From contig DVHW01000064.1 in the NCBI GenBank assembly GCA_018711785.1, positions 1 through 12,807 of the forward strand: a DNA stretch of 12,807 nt. The letters are read 5' to 3'. This DNA is from Candidatus Galloscillospira excrementavium. GTDB lineage: Bacteria > Bacillota > Clostridia > Oscillospirales > Oscillospiraceae. The notes under the pieces were generated by a model that was not told the DNA's origin, searched no databases, and saw only the letters and a list, made by a program, of their open reading frames with translations. Shown piece by piece: positions 5,665 through 12,807 of this stretch; position 1 is the stretch's first letter, and the number at the start of each line of letters is the position of its first letter. The translations under genes were made by a program, and so were the position numbers.

Positions 5665-5708
5665 GGAGCCCCGCGGCGTTTTCGCCGCGGGGGCTCCGTT
5701 TTGTTATT
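5665..5708 (+). terminator. Intrinsic terminator of the EIIC-like gene
   Basis: GGAGCCCCGCGGCG (5665-5678), a TTTT loop, and CGCCGCGGGGGCTCC (5683-5697, one bulged G), followed by GTTTTGTTATTTG. The T-rich tail overlaps the stop codon of the convergent HtrA gene. In the minus direction the hairpin lacks a T tract. Confidence 0.88.
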
Positions 5709-7107
5709 TGATATTGTCCAGCTCGTACTGCTCGATGAGCTCCACATCGATCTCCAGGTACTGGTCCTCCCGCCAGATGCGCAGGGTGACCGTATCCCCT
5801 ACCTCCAGGGCGTTTTTGACCTCCAGCAGGTCGTTGTTCTCCCGGATGGGGGTGCCGTTGGCCTCCACGATGATGTCCCCCGCCTGGACGCCCTTCTCGT
5901 AGGCGTCGCTGCCTGGCTGGACCTCCACCACCAGGATGCCCCCCTCAAAGTCGTCGGGGAGGGTATAGGCGGACCAGCCGTCCAGGGCAGGGGTCTGGAC
6001 CGTGATGCCCAGGGTGGGCCGCCCGGCCACAAAGCCCTGGCCGATGAGCTCCTCCACCACCGCCTTCACCGTCACGGTGGGGATGGCGAAGCCCAGGCCC
6101 TCCACGGTGGCCTCGCTGTACCGGGAGCTCATCTTCATATTGGTGATGCCCACCACCTGGCCGTAGATGTTGATGAGGGCGCCGCCGGAGTTGCCCGAGT
6201 TGAGGGCCGCGGTGGTCTGGATGAGGGTCATGGAGATGCCGTCCACGTTCACGTCCCGGTTGATGGCCGAAACGATGCCGTCGGTCATGGTGCCCGCCAG
6301 CTCCTCCCCCAGGGGATTGCCGATGGCCAGGGCCACGTCCCCCACCCGGAGCAGGGAGGAATCCCCGAACTCCGCCGGGGTGAGGCCCTCCACGTCGATC
6401 TTCAGCACCGCCAGGTCGTTGGCCGCGTCGCCTCCCACCAGCAGCGCTTCATAGACGCTGCCGTCCTGGAGGACCACCGCCGCCGTGCTGGCCCCCTCGA
6501 TAACGTGGAAATTGGTGATGATATACCCGTCCTCCGAGAGCACCACGCCGGTGCCGGTGGCGCCGCCGGAGGGGCCCAGAGCCCGGATGCCCACCACCGA
6601 GGGGAGCACCTTCTCATAGATCTCCTGGTAGGTGAGTTCCTCGCCGTCTGGCACCGGTTCCAGCGTCAGCTCCACGTCGGCCCCCAGAGGGGCCCGCTCA
6701 ATGGTGGTCTCGCTGGTGCCTGAGGACTGGTCCGGCAGCGTGAAATCAAAGTTGAAGTCAAAGCCGTCCCCAGAGGAGAAGCTGTCTGATGCGTCGGGCA
6801 GCTCCAGAGTGGGGCTCAGGCCATAGACCGCCACCAGGGTAATAAGTCCGGCGGCGATGAGCAGAATGGCGGCGCAGAACACCAGAATGCCCCGGTTTCC
6901 CCGCCGGCGGGGCGGCCGGTCCTCCCCGCCGGGCGGGGGGACGGTCTCCTCGTAGATGGGCGGGGGCGGTGTGCCGCTCCCCGCCGCCGGCCAGGGAGAG
7001 AGCGGCTCAGGGGCGGGACCGTTTTCCGCCGGTTCCTCACCGGGCAGACCGGACGGATGGGGTATCTCCTTCTCCGGAAGCGGCATATCATAATAATCGT
7101 TGCGCAT
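5704..7107 (-). CDS. HtrA/DegP-like membrane-anchored serine protease with PDZ domain
   Basis: A 467-residue protein. Residues 1-72 are a Pro/Glu-rich cytoplasmic tail ending in a basic patch (RPPRRRGNRG). Residues 73-95 are the membrane anchor, and 100-157 an Asp/Ser/Gly-rich linker with a DGFDFNFDF stretch. The trypsin-like domain (about 160-355) has the full triad: His201 in TNFHVI, Asp231 in NDLAVLKI and Ser307 in GNSGGAL. A PDZ domain follows at about 363-455 (GGILVVEVQPGSDAYEKGVQAGDIIVEANG). HtrA proteases degrade or refold damaged secreted proteins on the outer face of the membrane. The ATG at 7107 has GGAGGA six bases upstream. It follows a response regulator/kinase pair in the same direction with no obvious promoter of its own, suggesting one stress-responsive unit, as with CssRS and HtrA in Bacillus. 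Confidence 0.94.
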   Translation of the reverse strand: MRNDYYDMPLPEKEIPHPSGLPGEEPAENGPAPEPLSPWPAAGSGTPPPPIYEETVPPPGGEDRPPRRRGNRGILVFCAAILLIAAGLITLVAVYGLSPTLELPDASDSFSSGDGFDFNFDFTLPDQSSGTSETTIERAPLGADVELTLEPVPDGEELTYQEIYEKVLPSVVGIRALGPSGGATGTGVVLSEDGYIITNFHVIEGASTAAVVLQDGSVYEALLVGGDAANDLAVLKIDVEGLTPAEFGDSSLLRVGDVALAIGNPLGEELAGTMTDGIVSAINRDVNVDGISMTLIQTTAALNSGNSGGALINIYGQVVGITNMKMSSRYSEATVEGLGFAIPTVTVKAVVEELIGQGFVAGRPTLGITVQTPALDGWSAYTLPDDFEGGILVVEVQPGSDAYEKGVQAGDIIVEANGTPIRENNDLLEVKNALEVGDTVTLRIWREDQYLEIDVELIEQYELDNIK

Positions 7108-7133
7108 AGGGTTCCTCCCCCCGGCAAAGTCTG

Positions 7134-7198
7134 GCCTACGCCAGCATCAGCGTGAAGGTGAACTCGGTGACCCCGTTCTCGCTGGTCACGGCGATGTT
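7134..7198 (-). repeat. 65-bp direct repeat, copy 1 (downstream duplicate of kinase 3' end)
   Basis: Matches 7335-7399 at 64 of 65 positions (only 7169 against 7370 differs, a silent Val codon change). It repeats the last 20 codons and the TAG stop of the sensor kinase gene. It lies between the kinase stop and htrA and is followed after 26 bases by the htrA ATG. It is probably not translated. Confidence 0.95.
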
Positions 7199-7334
7199 TG
7201 TCCCGTCCGGGCTGCGCCCGGGCGGGGACCCTTCACCTTCTTTTTCGGGCGGCAGGAGTGAATCCCGCCGCCCTCCGCGCCACTCGGCGCGCCCGCTTGC
7301 GCGGGTCCCGGAGAACATCACCGGGGCGCTCTCC
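7199..7334 (-). repeat. 136-bp multi-hairpin insert between the direct repeats
   Basis: This GC-rich segment folds into consecutive hairpins. Positions 7200-7229 pair GTCCC-GTCCGGGC with GCCCGGGC-GGGGAC (one bulge). 7247-7253 pairs with 7267-7273 (GGGCGGC/GCCGCCC). 7276-7281 pairs with 7286-7291 (CGCGCC/GGCGCG, 4-base loop). 7292-7296 pairs with 7301-7305 (CCCGC/GCGGG, GCAA tetraloop on the minus strand). A 7-bp outer pairing GGGACCC (7225-7231) with GGGTCCC (7303-7309) can close the last three as a multibranch. GAGAACATC at 7311-7319 is an inverted copy of the repeat boundary at 7394-7402. The structure resembles a REP/MITE-like element or a structured RNA; no known family recognised. Confidence 0.7.
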
Positions 7335-7399
7335 GCCTACGCCAGCATCAGCGTGAAGGTGAACTCGGTAACCCCGTTCTCGCTGGTCACGGCGATGTT
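7335..7399 (-). repeat. 65-bp direct repeat, copy 2 (inside the sensor kinase gene)
   Basis: The genuine 3' end of the sensor kinase gene, including the final 20 codons and the TAG stop, repeated at 7134-7198. The offset is 201 bp, a whole number of codons, so the downstream duplicate is in the same reading frame after the stop. Confidence 0.95.
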
Positions 7400-8794
7400 C
7401 TCTTTGTGATTATTGAGGATGGTCTTGACGATATAGAGCCCCAGGCCCACGCCCTCCCGGTCCGCGCTGCGGGATTTGTCCGACTTGTGGAACCGATCGA
7501 AGAGCATGGGCAGCTCCTCGGCGGGAATGGTATCCCCTTCGTTTCGAACCGAAACGTGGGCCTTACCACCCTTCTCGGTGATGGTCAGGGTGATGGTGCT
7601 CCCCTCCCGGGCGAACTTGATGGCATTGTCCAGCAGGTTGTAGCACACCTGGGTGATGGCGTCCGGGTCCCCCCAGACCTTCACCGGGTCGTCGGGGAGC
7701 TGGGTATCCACGTCCAGATGCCGGGAGTTGATCTTGGTTTCCAGGCTCAGCAACACCCGCACCAGCACCTCGCTGACGTCGAACTGCTCCTGGGCGGTGA
7801 CGTTCTCCGCCGACTGGAGCCGGCTCAGGTCCAGCATCCGCCGCACCAGCCGGGAGAGCCGGCGGGTCTCGCTGGAGATGGTCCGCAATGCCTCCTCCTC
7901 CCGCTCCGGCGGGATGGTGCCGTCCAGAATGCCGTCGGCAAAGCCGGCGATGGTGGTCATGGGGGTCTTGAGCTCGTGGGAGACATTGGCCACGAACTCG
8001 CTGCGCCGGGCCTCGGACTTGGCCAGGGCGTCGGCCATGTTGTTGAAGGCCTCGGCCAGCTCCCCCACCTCGTCCTTGCGGTTGCCCACCTCCACCCGGG
8101 TGTCAAACTCGCCCAGGCCGAACTTCCGCGCCGCCTCGGCCATGTCCTTGAGGGGCTTGGTCTGGCTCAGGGAGGTCACCGAGGTGGCGATGAAGGCCAG
8201 GCACATGACCACCACGGCGGTGAAGAAGAAGATGGTGATAAAGGCCCGCCACAGCTCGGTGATGTTGCCGGTCTCAGCCGCCACCAGCACCAGTCCGGGG
8301 ATCTGCTGGGAGATGGTCCCGTCACTGCTGAGCGTCTGAATGGTGACCGTCACTCCAGCCACATAGCGCCGCTCCGGAAAGATGCCCCCCAGAGAGGTCA
8401 TGCCCTCGTACTTCCCGCTGCTGACCAGCTGGCTGACCACCGAGTTGGGCAGCTGCTTGCCCAGGATGCTGCTGGAGAACTCGGTGGTCGTGGTGGTGCC
8501 GTCGATGGAGTAGGCGATGACCCCCTCGGGGGTGGTGACGATGATGTAGGCCTCGGCGATCTCGGCCACCGAGTTCACGTAGCCCTGGTAGAGGGTGTCG
8601 TCCACATTCCGGCCGCTGAGGAGCATGGTGGCGGTGTAGGAGGCGATGTTGGCCGCGTTGCGCTCCATGCCCCCCCGCTTGTCCCGGATGGTGTACTGGT
8701 AGGAGAGGGTAATAAAGGCCGTCCCCAGCAGCAGGAAGGAGATGAGGATCATCCCCGCCATCAGGGCAAATTGGCGGCGATACATGCTTTTCAC
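7337..8794 (-). CDS. Two-component sensor histidine kinase
   Basis: A 485-residue kinase when started at the GTG at 8794, which has AAAGGAGG nine bases upstream; the ATG at 8818 sits upstream of that site and the ATG at 8785 is too far. TM1 is about 8-31 and TM2 about 183-206, enclosing an extracellular sensor of about 150 residues. HAMP spans about 207-260. The H-box is FVANVSHELKTPMT with phosphoacceptor His273. The ATPase domain has the N-box NLLDNAIKF (386-394), RNEGDTIP (417-424) and GVGLGLYIVK (448-457). It should autophosphorylate on His273 and pass the phosphate to the response regulator encoded just upstream. Its last 20 codons are duplicated downstream next to a hairpin-rich insert. 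With htrA after it, a role in envelope or secretion stress is plausible but inferred. Confidence 0.93.
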   Translation of the reverse strand: MKSMYRRQFALMAGMILISFLLLGTAFITLSYQYTIRDKRGGMERNAANIASYTATMLLSGRNVDDTLYQGYVNSVAEIAEAYIIVTTPEGVIAYSIDGTTTTTEFSSSILGKQLPNSVVSQLVSSGKYEGMTSLGGIFPERRYVAGVTVTIQTLSSDGTISQQIPGLVLVAAETGNITELWRAFITIFFFTAVVVMCLAFIATSVTSLSQTKPLKDMAEAARKFGLGEFDTRVEVGNRKDEVGELAEAFNNMADALAKSEARRSEFVANVSHELKTPMTTIAGFADGILDGTIPPEREEEALRTISSETRRLSRLVRRMLDLSRLQSAENVTAQEQFDVSEVLVRVLLSLETKINSRHLDVDTQLPDDPVKVWGDPDAITQVCYNLLDNAIKFAREGSTITLTITEKGGKAHVSVRNEGDTIPAEELPMLFDRFHKSDKSRSADREGVGLGLYIVKTILNNHKENIAVTSENGVTEFTFTLMLA

Positions 8795-8858
8795 CGGGAC
8801 CGGCCTCCTTTCTCTCATAGATATGCCCGGAAGGGCGTGGGAATGTCTCTCTCGTCCT

Positions 8859-8879
8859 GCCGCCGCGGGCCGCGGCGGC
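8859..8879. repeat. 21-bp GC palindrome between response regulator and kinase genes
   Basis: GCCGCCGCGG (8859-8868) and CCGCGGCGGC (8870-8879) flank one G. It lies in the 91-base gap between the response regulator stop and the GTG start of the kinase. In the transcript it would form a very stable hairpin without a following T tract, so it may pause polymerase or protect the upstream message, lowering kinase relative to regulator. The effect is inferred. Confidence 0.6.
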
Positions 8880-8885
8880 GGTGCG

Positions 8886-9587
8886 TCAGCTCCCGCTCTG
8901 GGGGCCCGTCACCTCAAACTTGTACCCCACGCCCCAAACGGTCTTCAGGCTCCACTGGTCGCTGACCCCCTCCAGTTTCTCCCGCAGGCGCTTGATGTGC
9001 ACATCCACGGTGCGGCTGTCACCGAAGTAGTCAAAGCCCCACACCTCGTCCAGCAGCTGGTTGCGGGTGAACACCCGGTTGGGGGAGGAGGCCAGGTGGA
9101 AGAGCAGCTCCAGCTCCTTGGGGGGCGTGTCCACCCGCTTGCCGTCCACCGTCAGCTCATAGGAGTCCATGTTGATGACCAGCTTGTCAAAGGTGAGCTT
9201 CTTCTCCCCGCTCCCCTCCTCGCCGCCGAAGCGGCGGAGGACCGCGTGGATGCGGGCCAGGACCTCCTTCATCTCAAAGGGCTTGGTGATGTAGTCGTCC
9301 GCGCCCCCCTCCAGGCCCTGGACCTTGTCGTTCAGCTCCCCCTTGGCGGTGAGCATGATGACGGGGGTCTTGTCGGTCTCCCGGATCTTCTTGAGCACCG
9401 ACCAGCCGTCCATCACCGGCAGCATGATGTCCAGCAGCACCAGGTCCGGGTGGAAGGAGCGGAAGAGCTCCACGCCCTTGCCCCCGTCGGGGGCCACCTG
9501 GGTCTCAAATCCCTCTTTCTCCAGATAGAGGTGGAGCAGCTCGGCGATGTTGCCGTCGTCCTCCACGATCAGCACCTTGCGGGGCAT
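8886..9587 (-). CDS. OmpR/PhoB-family response regulator
   Basis: A 233-residue regulator of standard length. The receiver domain (1-120) has the acidic pair Asp10/Asp11 in VLIVEDD, phosphorylation site Asp53 in LVLLDIMLP, Thr80 in IMLTA and Lys102 in TKPF. After a short GGEEGSGEKK linker, the winged-helix domain covers about 130-228: TPPKELELLFHLASSPNRVFTRNQLLDEVWG, then the SRTVDVHIKRLREKLE recognition region and VWGVGYKF wing. The ATG at 9587 is preceded by AGGAAGGG. It is encoded directly upstream of the sensor kinase and htrA in the same direction. A TATAAT hexamer lies 58 bases upstream (9645-9650) but without a good -35, which could mean activation by the regulator itself. Its other targets are not visible here. 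Confidence 0.94.
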   Translation of the reverse strand: MPRKVLIVEDDGNIAELLHLYLEKEGFETQVAPDGGKGVELFRSFHPDLVLLDIMLPVMDGWSVLKKIRETDKTPVIMLTAKGELNDKVQGLEGGADDYITKPFEMKEVLARIHAVLRRFGGEEGSGEKKLTFDKLVINMDSYELTVDGKRVDTPPKELELLFHLASSPNRVFTRNQLLDEVWGFDYFGDSRTVDVHIKRLREKLEGVSDQWSLKTVWGVGYKFEVTGPQSGS

Positions 9588-9687
9588 GGCGATCCCTTCC
9601 TTTCTCTCACACAGCCGGGTCTGATCGGCCCAAACCTACCTCTTATTATAAAAAATATGGCCCTTGTAGGGTGAACAATTTGTAAAT

Positions 9688-10869
9688 TTACGCCTCGGCC
9701 GTACACACATAGGACCGGTCCACCTGGATGACGGCGTAGTAATTGGGATCCAGCTCCTTTACCTTCCCGTCCACGGCCTGGCGGATCTGCTCGTCGGTCA
9801 GGGTGCACCGGTGGGGGACCACCACGTCGAAAATCAGGTTCGTGTGGCACGGGCCCGGGGTGATGCGGAAATCGTGGATGGTCATCTCCCTGTCCACGGT
9901 CTTGACCAGCTCAGCCACCTGCTCCCGCAGGGCACAGGTCCTGGGGTCCCCCGTGGCGATGGGGTCCATGTGGATGCAGGTCTCAATGCCAAACTTGCTC
10001 TTGATCTCCCGCTCGATGGCGTCGATGACGTCGTGGGTCTCCATGATGTCCGCGTCCACCGGCACCTCGGCGTGGAGGCTCATCATCCGCCGGCCGGGGC
10101 CGTAGTCGTGGATCACCAGGTCGTGGAGGCCCACCACCTGGGGGTGGGTCAGGACGGTGTCCCGGATCTCCTTCACCAGCTCCGGGTCCGGGCTCTGGCC
10201 CAGCAGGGGGTCCAGGGTGTCCTTGGCCGCCCCCCAGCCCGAGCGGAGGATGAATACCGCCACCAGCACCCCCACCCAGCCGTCGATGTACACGCCGGTG
10301 ACGTGTCCGATGACCGTCCCCAGCAGGACCGCGGCGGTGGCCGCCGCGTCGGAGAGGGAGTCGGCGGCGGTGGCCGCCATGGCCGCCGAGCCGATGCGCC
10401 TGGAGAGCCTGCGGTTGAAAAAGCTCATCCACAGCTTGACGCAGATGGACACGGCCAGGATGACCAGGGAGAGGACCGAGAAGGCCACCTCCTCCGGCTG
10501 GAGGATCTTCTCCACCGAGGTCTTGAGCAGCTCCACCCCCACCAGCAGGATGGCCGCCGACACCGCCAGGCCGGACAGGTACTCGATGCGGCCGTGGCCG
10601 AAGGGGTGCTCGTCGTCGGCCTTGGCCCCGGCCAGCCGGAAGCCCACCAGGGTCACCACCGAGGAACCCGCATCGGACAGGTTGTTGAAGGCGTCGGCCG
10701 TCACAGCGATGGAGGCCGTGAGCAGCCCGGCGGCCAGCTTCCCCAGGAAGAGGAGCAGATTGAGAAAAATGCCCACGCCGCCCGCCAGAACGCCGTAGCG
10801 CTGGCGGACCTGGGGGCTGCGGACGTTGTCCGCGTCCTTGACAAAAGCGTTGACCAGAGCGTCAATCAA
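9688..10869 (-). CDS. Cation diffusion facilitator (CDF) family metal exporter
   Basis: A 393-residue membrane transporter when started at the TTG at 10869, preceded by GAGGTG at six bases; this gives MIDALVNAFVKDADNV, like relatives, and lies downstream of the predicted promoter. The ATG at 10908 is at or before the predicted RNA start. Six membrane segments span about 27-215. The metal site appears as Asn62/Asp66 in FNNLSDAGSS (TM2) and Asp170/Asp174 in ADSLSDAAAT (TM5), with HPFGHGRIEYLSG at 88-100. Residues about 230-310 form the cytoplasmic CDF dimer domain (VVGLHDLVIHDYGPGR, HMDP), followed by about 80 further residues. CDF proteins export divalent metals by proton exchange. The Asn-Asp/Asp-Asp site lacks the His of zinc types, which suggests Mn or Fe; this is inference. 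Confidence 0.9.
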   Translation of the reverse strand: MIDALVNAFVKDADNVRSPQVRQRYGVLAGGVGIFLNLLLFLGKLAAGLLTASIAVTADAFNNLSDAGSSVVTLVGFRLAGAKADDEHPFGHGRIEYLSGLAVSAAILLVGVELLKTSVEKILQPEEVAFSVLSLVILAVSICVKLWMSFFNRRLSRRIGSAAMAATAADSLSDAAATAAVLLGTVIGHVTGVYIDGWVGVLVAVFILRSGWGAAKDTLDPLLGQSPDPELVKEIRDTVLTHPQVVGLHDLVIHDYGPGRRMMSLHAEVPVDADIMETHDVIDAIEREIKSKFGIETCIHMDPIATGDPRTCALREQVAELVKTVDREMTIHDFRITPGPCHTNLIFDVVVPHRCTLTDEQIRQAVDGKVKELDPNYYAVIQVDRSYVCTAEA

Positions 10870-10911
10870 GTGGGACACCTCACAGGATTCAGAATCACCA
10901 GATAGCATTTG

Positions 10912-10941
10912 ATTATCTCACCCCGCGCCCCGGTGCGTCAA
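10912..10941 (-). promoter_or_regulatory. Promoter of the CDF gene
   Basis: On the minus strand TTGACG (10936-10941) and GATAAT (10912-10917) are 18 bases apart. The predicted start near 10905 gives a leader of about 36 bases to the TTG start codon. Confidence 0.6.
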
Positions 10942-10955
10942 GGGTAACTGCCGTC

Positions 10956-11000
10956 AAAACGCTGCGGCGCGGGCCCTGCCACAGGGTCCGCGCCGCAGCG
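10956..11000 (-). terminator. Terminator of the orphan kinase-like gene
   Basis: A two-part stem: CGCTGCGGCGCGG (minus strand) pairs with CCGCGCCGCAGCG, interrupted by one mismatch, then CCCTG pairs with CAGGG around a TGG loop. It is followed by TTTTG on the minus strand. It begins a few bases after the stop codon at 11005. Confidence 0.8.
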
Positions 11001-11004
11001 GGGC

Positions 11005-12039
11005 TTATTCCAGGTCCTCCTCCCGGAAGGCCTCGTAGGGCAGCACCCCCGCCAGGGCCACCAGCACCGGGGAAAAGCCGCCGGTGCGCTCCCCCTCCGG
11101 CGTGCGCACCATGCCGGGCTGGGGCGGGCGGACGGGCAGGGAGACCACCGCCCGGGTCCCGTCCCCGGCCCGGGGTTCCAGCATGATGGTCCCGCCGTGG
11201 AGGGCGGCGATCTGACGGGCCGCTGCCAGGCCCAGGCGCAGCCCCCCCTCCGGCTTGGGGGCGTACTCGGTCTCCTCCAGGGCGGACAGGTCGATCTCCG
11301 CCCCGCTGTTCCACACCGTGATAAGGGCCTTTCCGCCGCCGGCGGCCAGGCGCAGGCCGGCCCTGCCCCCCGCTCCGGCCCCCCGCAGGGCATTGGAGAG
11401 CAGCTCCAGCAGCATCTGCCGGAGAAGCCCCTCGTCGCCGGTGGTGAGCAGGGTGTCCACCCCCCGGTCCCAGGAGAGGGCCACTCCCATCCGCTCGGCC
11501 AGGGGCTCCACCTGGCGCATCAGCTCCGCGCAGAACCCGGCCAGGTCCAGGGCCTGCTCCCGGGGCTGGAGCCGGTCCTCCGCCAGGTCCTCCGCCAGGT
11601 CCGCGCACTGGATCAGGCGCATCAGTCGGTAGAAGCTCTGGTTCATAATGGCCAGGTAGTCGCCGTACCGGCCGTCCCCCGCCTCCCGGAGGGCCGGGGA
11701 GACCAGATGGACCGCCGCCATCAGGTTGTTCACCTGGCGGCGCAGGTCCTCGGTCAGCAGGGGGAGGCGGCGCTCCAGGCCCGCGCGGGAGAGTTCCGGC
11801 CGGAGCACCGCCAGCACGCCCCCCTCCCAGGGGGCGGTGCGCACCCGGCAGGCGCGCCCCCCCAGCGTCACACAGCCCTCCCCCCGGCCCTTCACCGCGG
11901 CGCGCAGGGCCTCGCTCTCCCCGCCCCGCAGCAGCCGGGCCGCCGCCGGGTTTTCATACTCGATCACATCGTCACAAAAAAACACAACGGGCTCTGCCAG
12001 CTCGTCAAACATGCGGCGCAGCAGTTCCAGCTTGGGCAA
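11005..12039 (-). CDS. Histidine-kinase-like ATPase lacking a recognisable H-box
   Basis: A 344-residue soluble protein from a TTG start at 12039, chosen because AGGAGGTGA lies eight bases upstream and no ATG fits. Residues 8-80 resemble a PAS domain (LAEPVVFFCDDVIEYENPAAARLL). A helical region at 88-150 occupies the place of the dimerisation domain, but reads PLLTEDLRRQVNNLMAAVHLV: the position usually held by His in S-H-E-L-R appears to be Glu97. The ATPase domain (about 165-302) keeps N-box LLELLSNALRG (Asn216), VWNSGAEID and GGLRLGLAAARQIAALHGG. A C-terminal tail (303-344) follows. No response regulator is adjacent. It could be a pseudo-kinase, a phosphatase or a regulatory ATPase, or use His111; no function can be assigned. 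It has its own promoter and terminator. Confidence 0.78.
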   Translation of the reverse strand: MPKLELLRRMFDELAEPVVFFCDDVIEYENPAAARLLRGGESEALRAAVKGRGEGCVTLGGRACRVRTAPWEGGVLAVLRPELSRAGLERRLPLLTEDLRRQVNNLMAAVHLVSPALREAGDGRYGDYLAIMNQSFYRLMRLIQCADLAEDLAEDRLQPREQALDLAGFCAELMRQVEPLAERMGVALSWDRGVDTLLTTGDEGLLRQMLLELLSNALRGAGAGGRAGLRLAAGGGKALITVWNSGAEIDLSALEETEYAPKPEGGLRLGLAAARQIAALHGGTIMLEPRAGDGTRAVVSLPVRPPQPGMVRTPEGERTGGFSPVLVALAGVLPYEAFREEDLE

Positions 12040-12115
12040 GCCGCGCTCACCTCCTCTTCTTGCAAACGCACCCGGTCCTATCTTGTGCAGAACGGCCGAA
12101 AAGCCATCCGGTCCC

Positions 12116-12144
12116 AGTATACCAAAAACTGGCCCATACAACAA
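12116..12144 (-). promoter_or_regulatory. Promoter of the kinase-like gene
   Basis: On the minus strand TTGTTG (12139-12144) and TATACT (12116-12121) are 17 bases apart, and the -10 is extended (TGG before it). The predicted start near 12109 gives a leader of about 70 bases. Confidence 0.72.
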
Positions 12145-12244
12145 GAATTTTGTCGAATTTTGGCGATTGCTCCGGCCCCCGGCCCCGCTCGAGGCGGGAA
12201 TCTCCACGAAAAGGGGCAGATTCTGCGCCCATATTTGAACAAAG

Positions 12245-12807
<563 letters not shown>

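Noticed and set aside
7136..7321. A 61-codon frame starting with ATG and ending in the kinase C-terminal sequence, in frame with the kinase after its TAG stop
   Set aside because: The start lacks a ribosome binding site, the first 40 residues are read from hairpin-forming DNA, and the end is only the duplicated kinase tail. Stop-codon readthrough was considered but nothing in the context supports it.
9645..9650. TATAAT on the minus strand upstream of the response regulator as a complete promoter
   Set aside because: No acceptable -35 hexamer at 16-18 bases; kept only as a remark in the gene entry.
9661..9691. CCCTTGTAGGG and GTAAATTTAC short palindromes after the CDF gene
   Set aside because: Four- to five-base arms; could be a weak terminator or regulator site but not distinguishable from chance.

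Overview
This GC-rich window reads as chromosomal DNA from a spore-forming, anaerobic, gut-type Firmicute, most likely in the Oscillospiraceae (Flavonifractor / Pseudoflavonifractor / Intestinimonas range). This rests on the yabP-yabQ-divIC-S1 sporulation/division cluster, Gram-positive ribosome binding sites and promoters, and the protein repertoire. The genus is an inference from sequence style, not a database result. Most of the window is ordinary core genome. I see no CRISPR array, tRNA, rRNA, insertion sequence or phage gene.

Layout, left to right. (1) 1-1430, minus strand: yabP, yabQ, a DivIC/FtsB-like division gene and an S1-domain (YabR-like) gene that runs off the left edge. A SigE-like promoter precedes yabP and a vegetative-type extended -10 sits inside yabQ just ahead of divIC. 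(2) 1505-3190: divergent biotin module, bioY (minus) and birA (plus), with two BirA-type operators in the shared intergenic region. One operator covers the -35 boxes of both promoters. (3) 3208-4447: a convergent GC hairpin, a GNAT acetyltransferase that appears to lack about 20 N-terminal residues, and a divergent membrane-anchored XRE regulator preceded by a repeated CCGCAACCG motif. (4) 4444-5697: a consensus promoter overlapping a perfect 20-bp-arm palindrome, then a PfoR/PTS-EIIC-like membrane protein and its terminator. (5) 5704-9587, minus strand: response regulator, sensor kinase and HtrA/DegP-like protease. This order suggests an envelope-stress circuit resembling CssRS-HtrA. (6) 9688-10869, minus: a CDF metal exporter. 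(7) 11005-12039, minus: an orphan kinase-like ATPase with no His at the expected phosphoacceptor position. (8) 12344-12807, plus: the first 154 codons of gapA, cut by the right edge.

The least explained stretch is 7134-7399. The last 20 codons and stop of the sensor-kinase gene, plus a few flanking bases, occur twice as 65-bp direct repeats (64/65 identical, the one difference synonymous). They are separated by 136 bp of dense hairpins, one with a GCAA tetraloop on the transcribed strand. It looks like a small structured repeat that inserted or was duplicated at the 3' end of a gene. Second to that are the palindrome/promoter overlap at 4444-4510, whose core resembles NiaR-type niacin operators from memory, and the double BirA operator.
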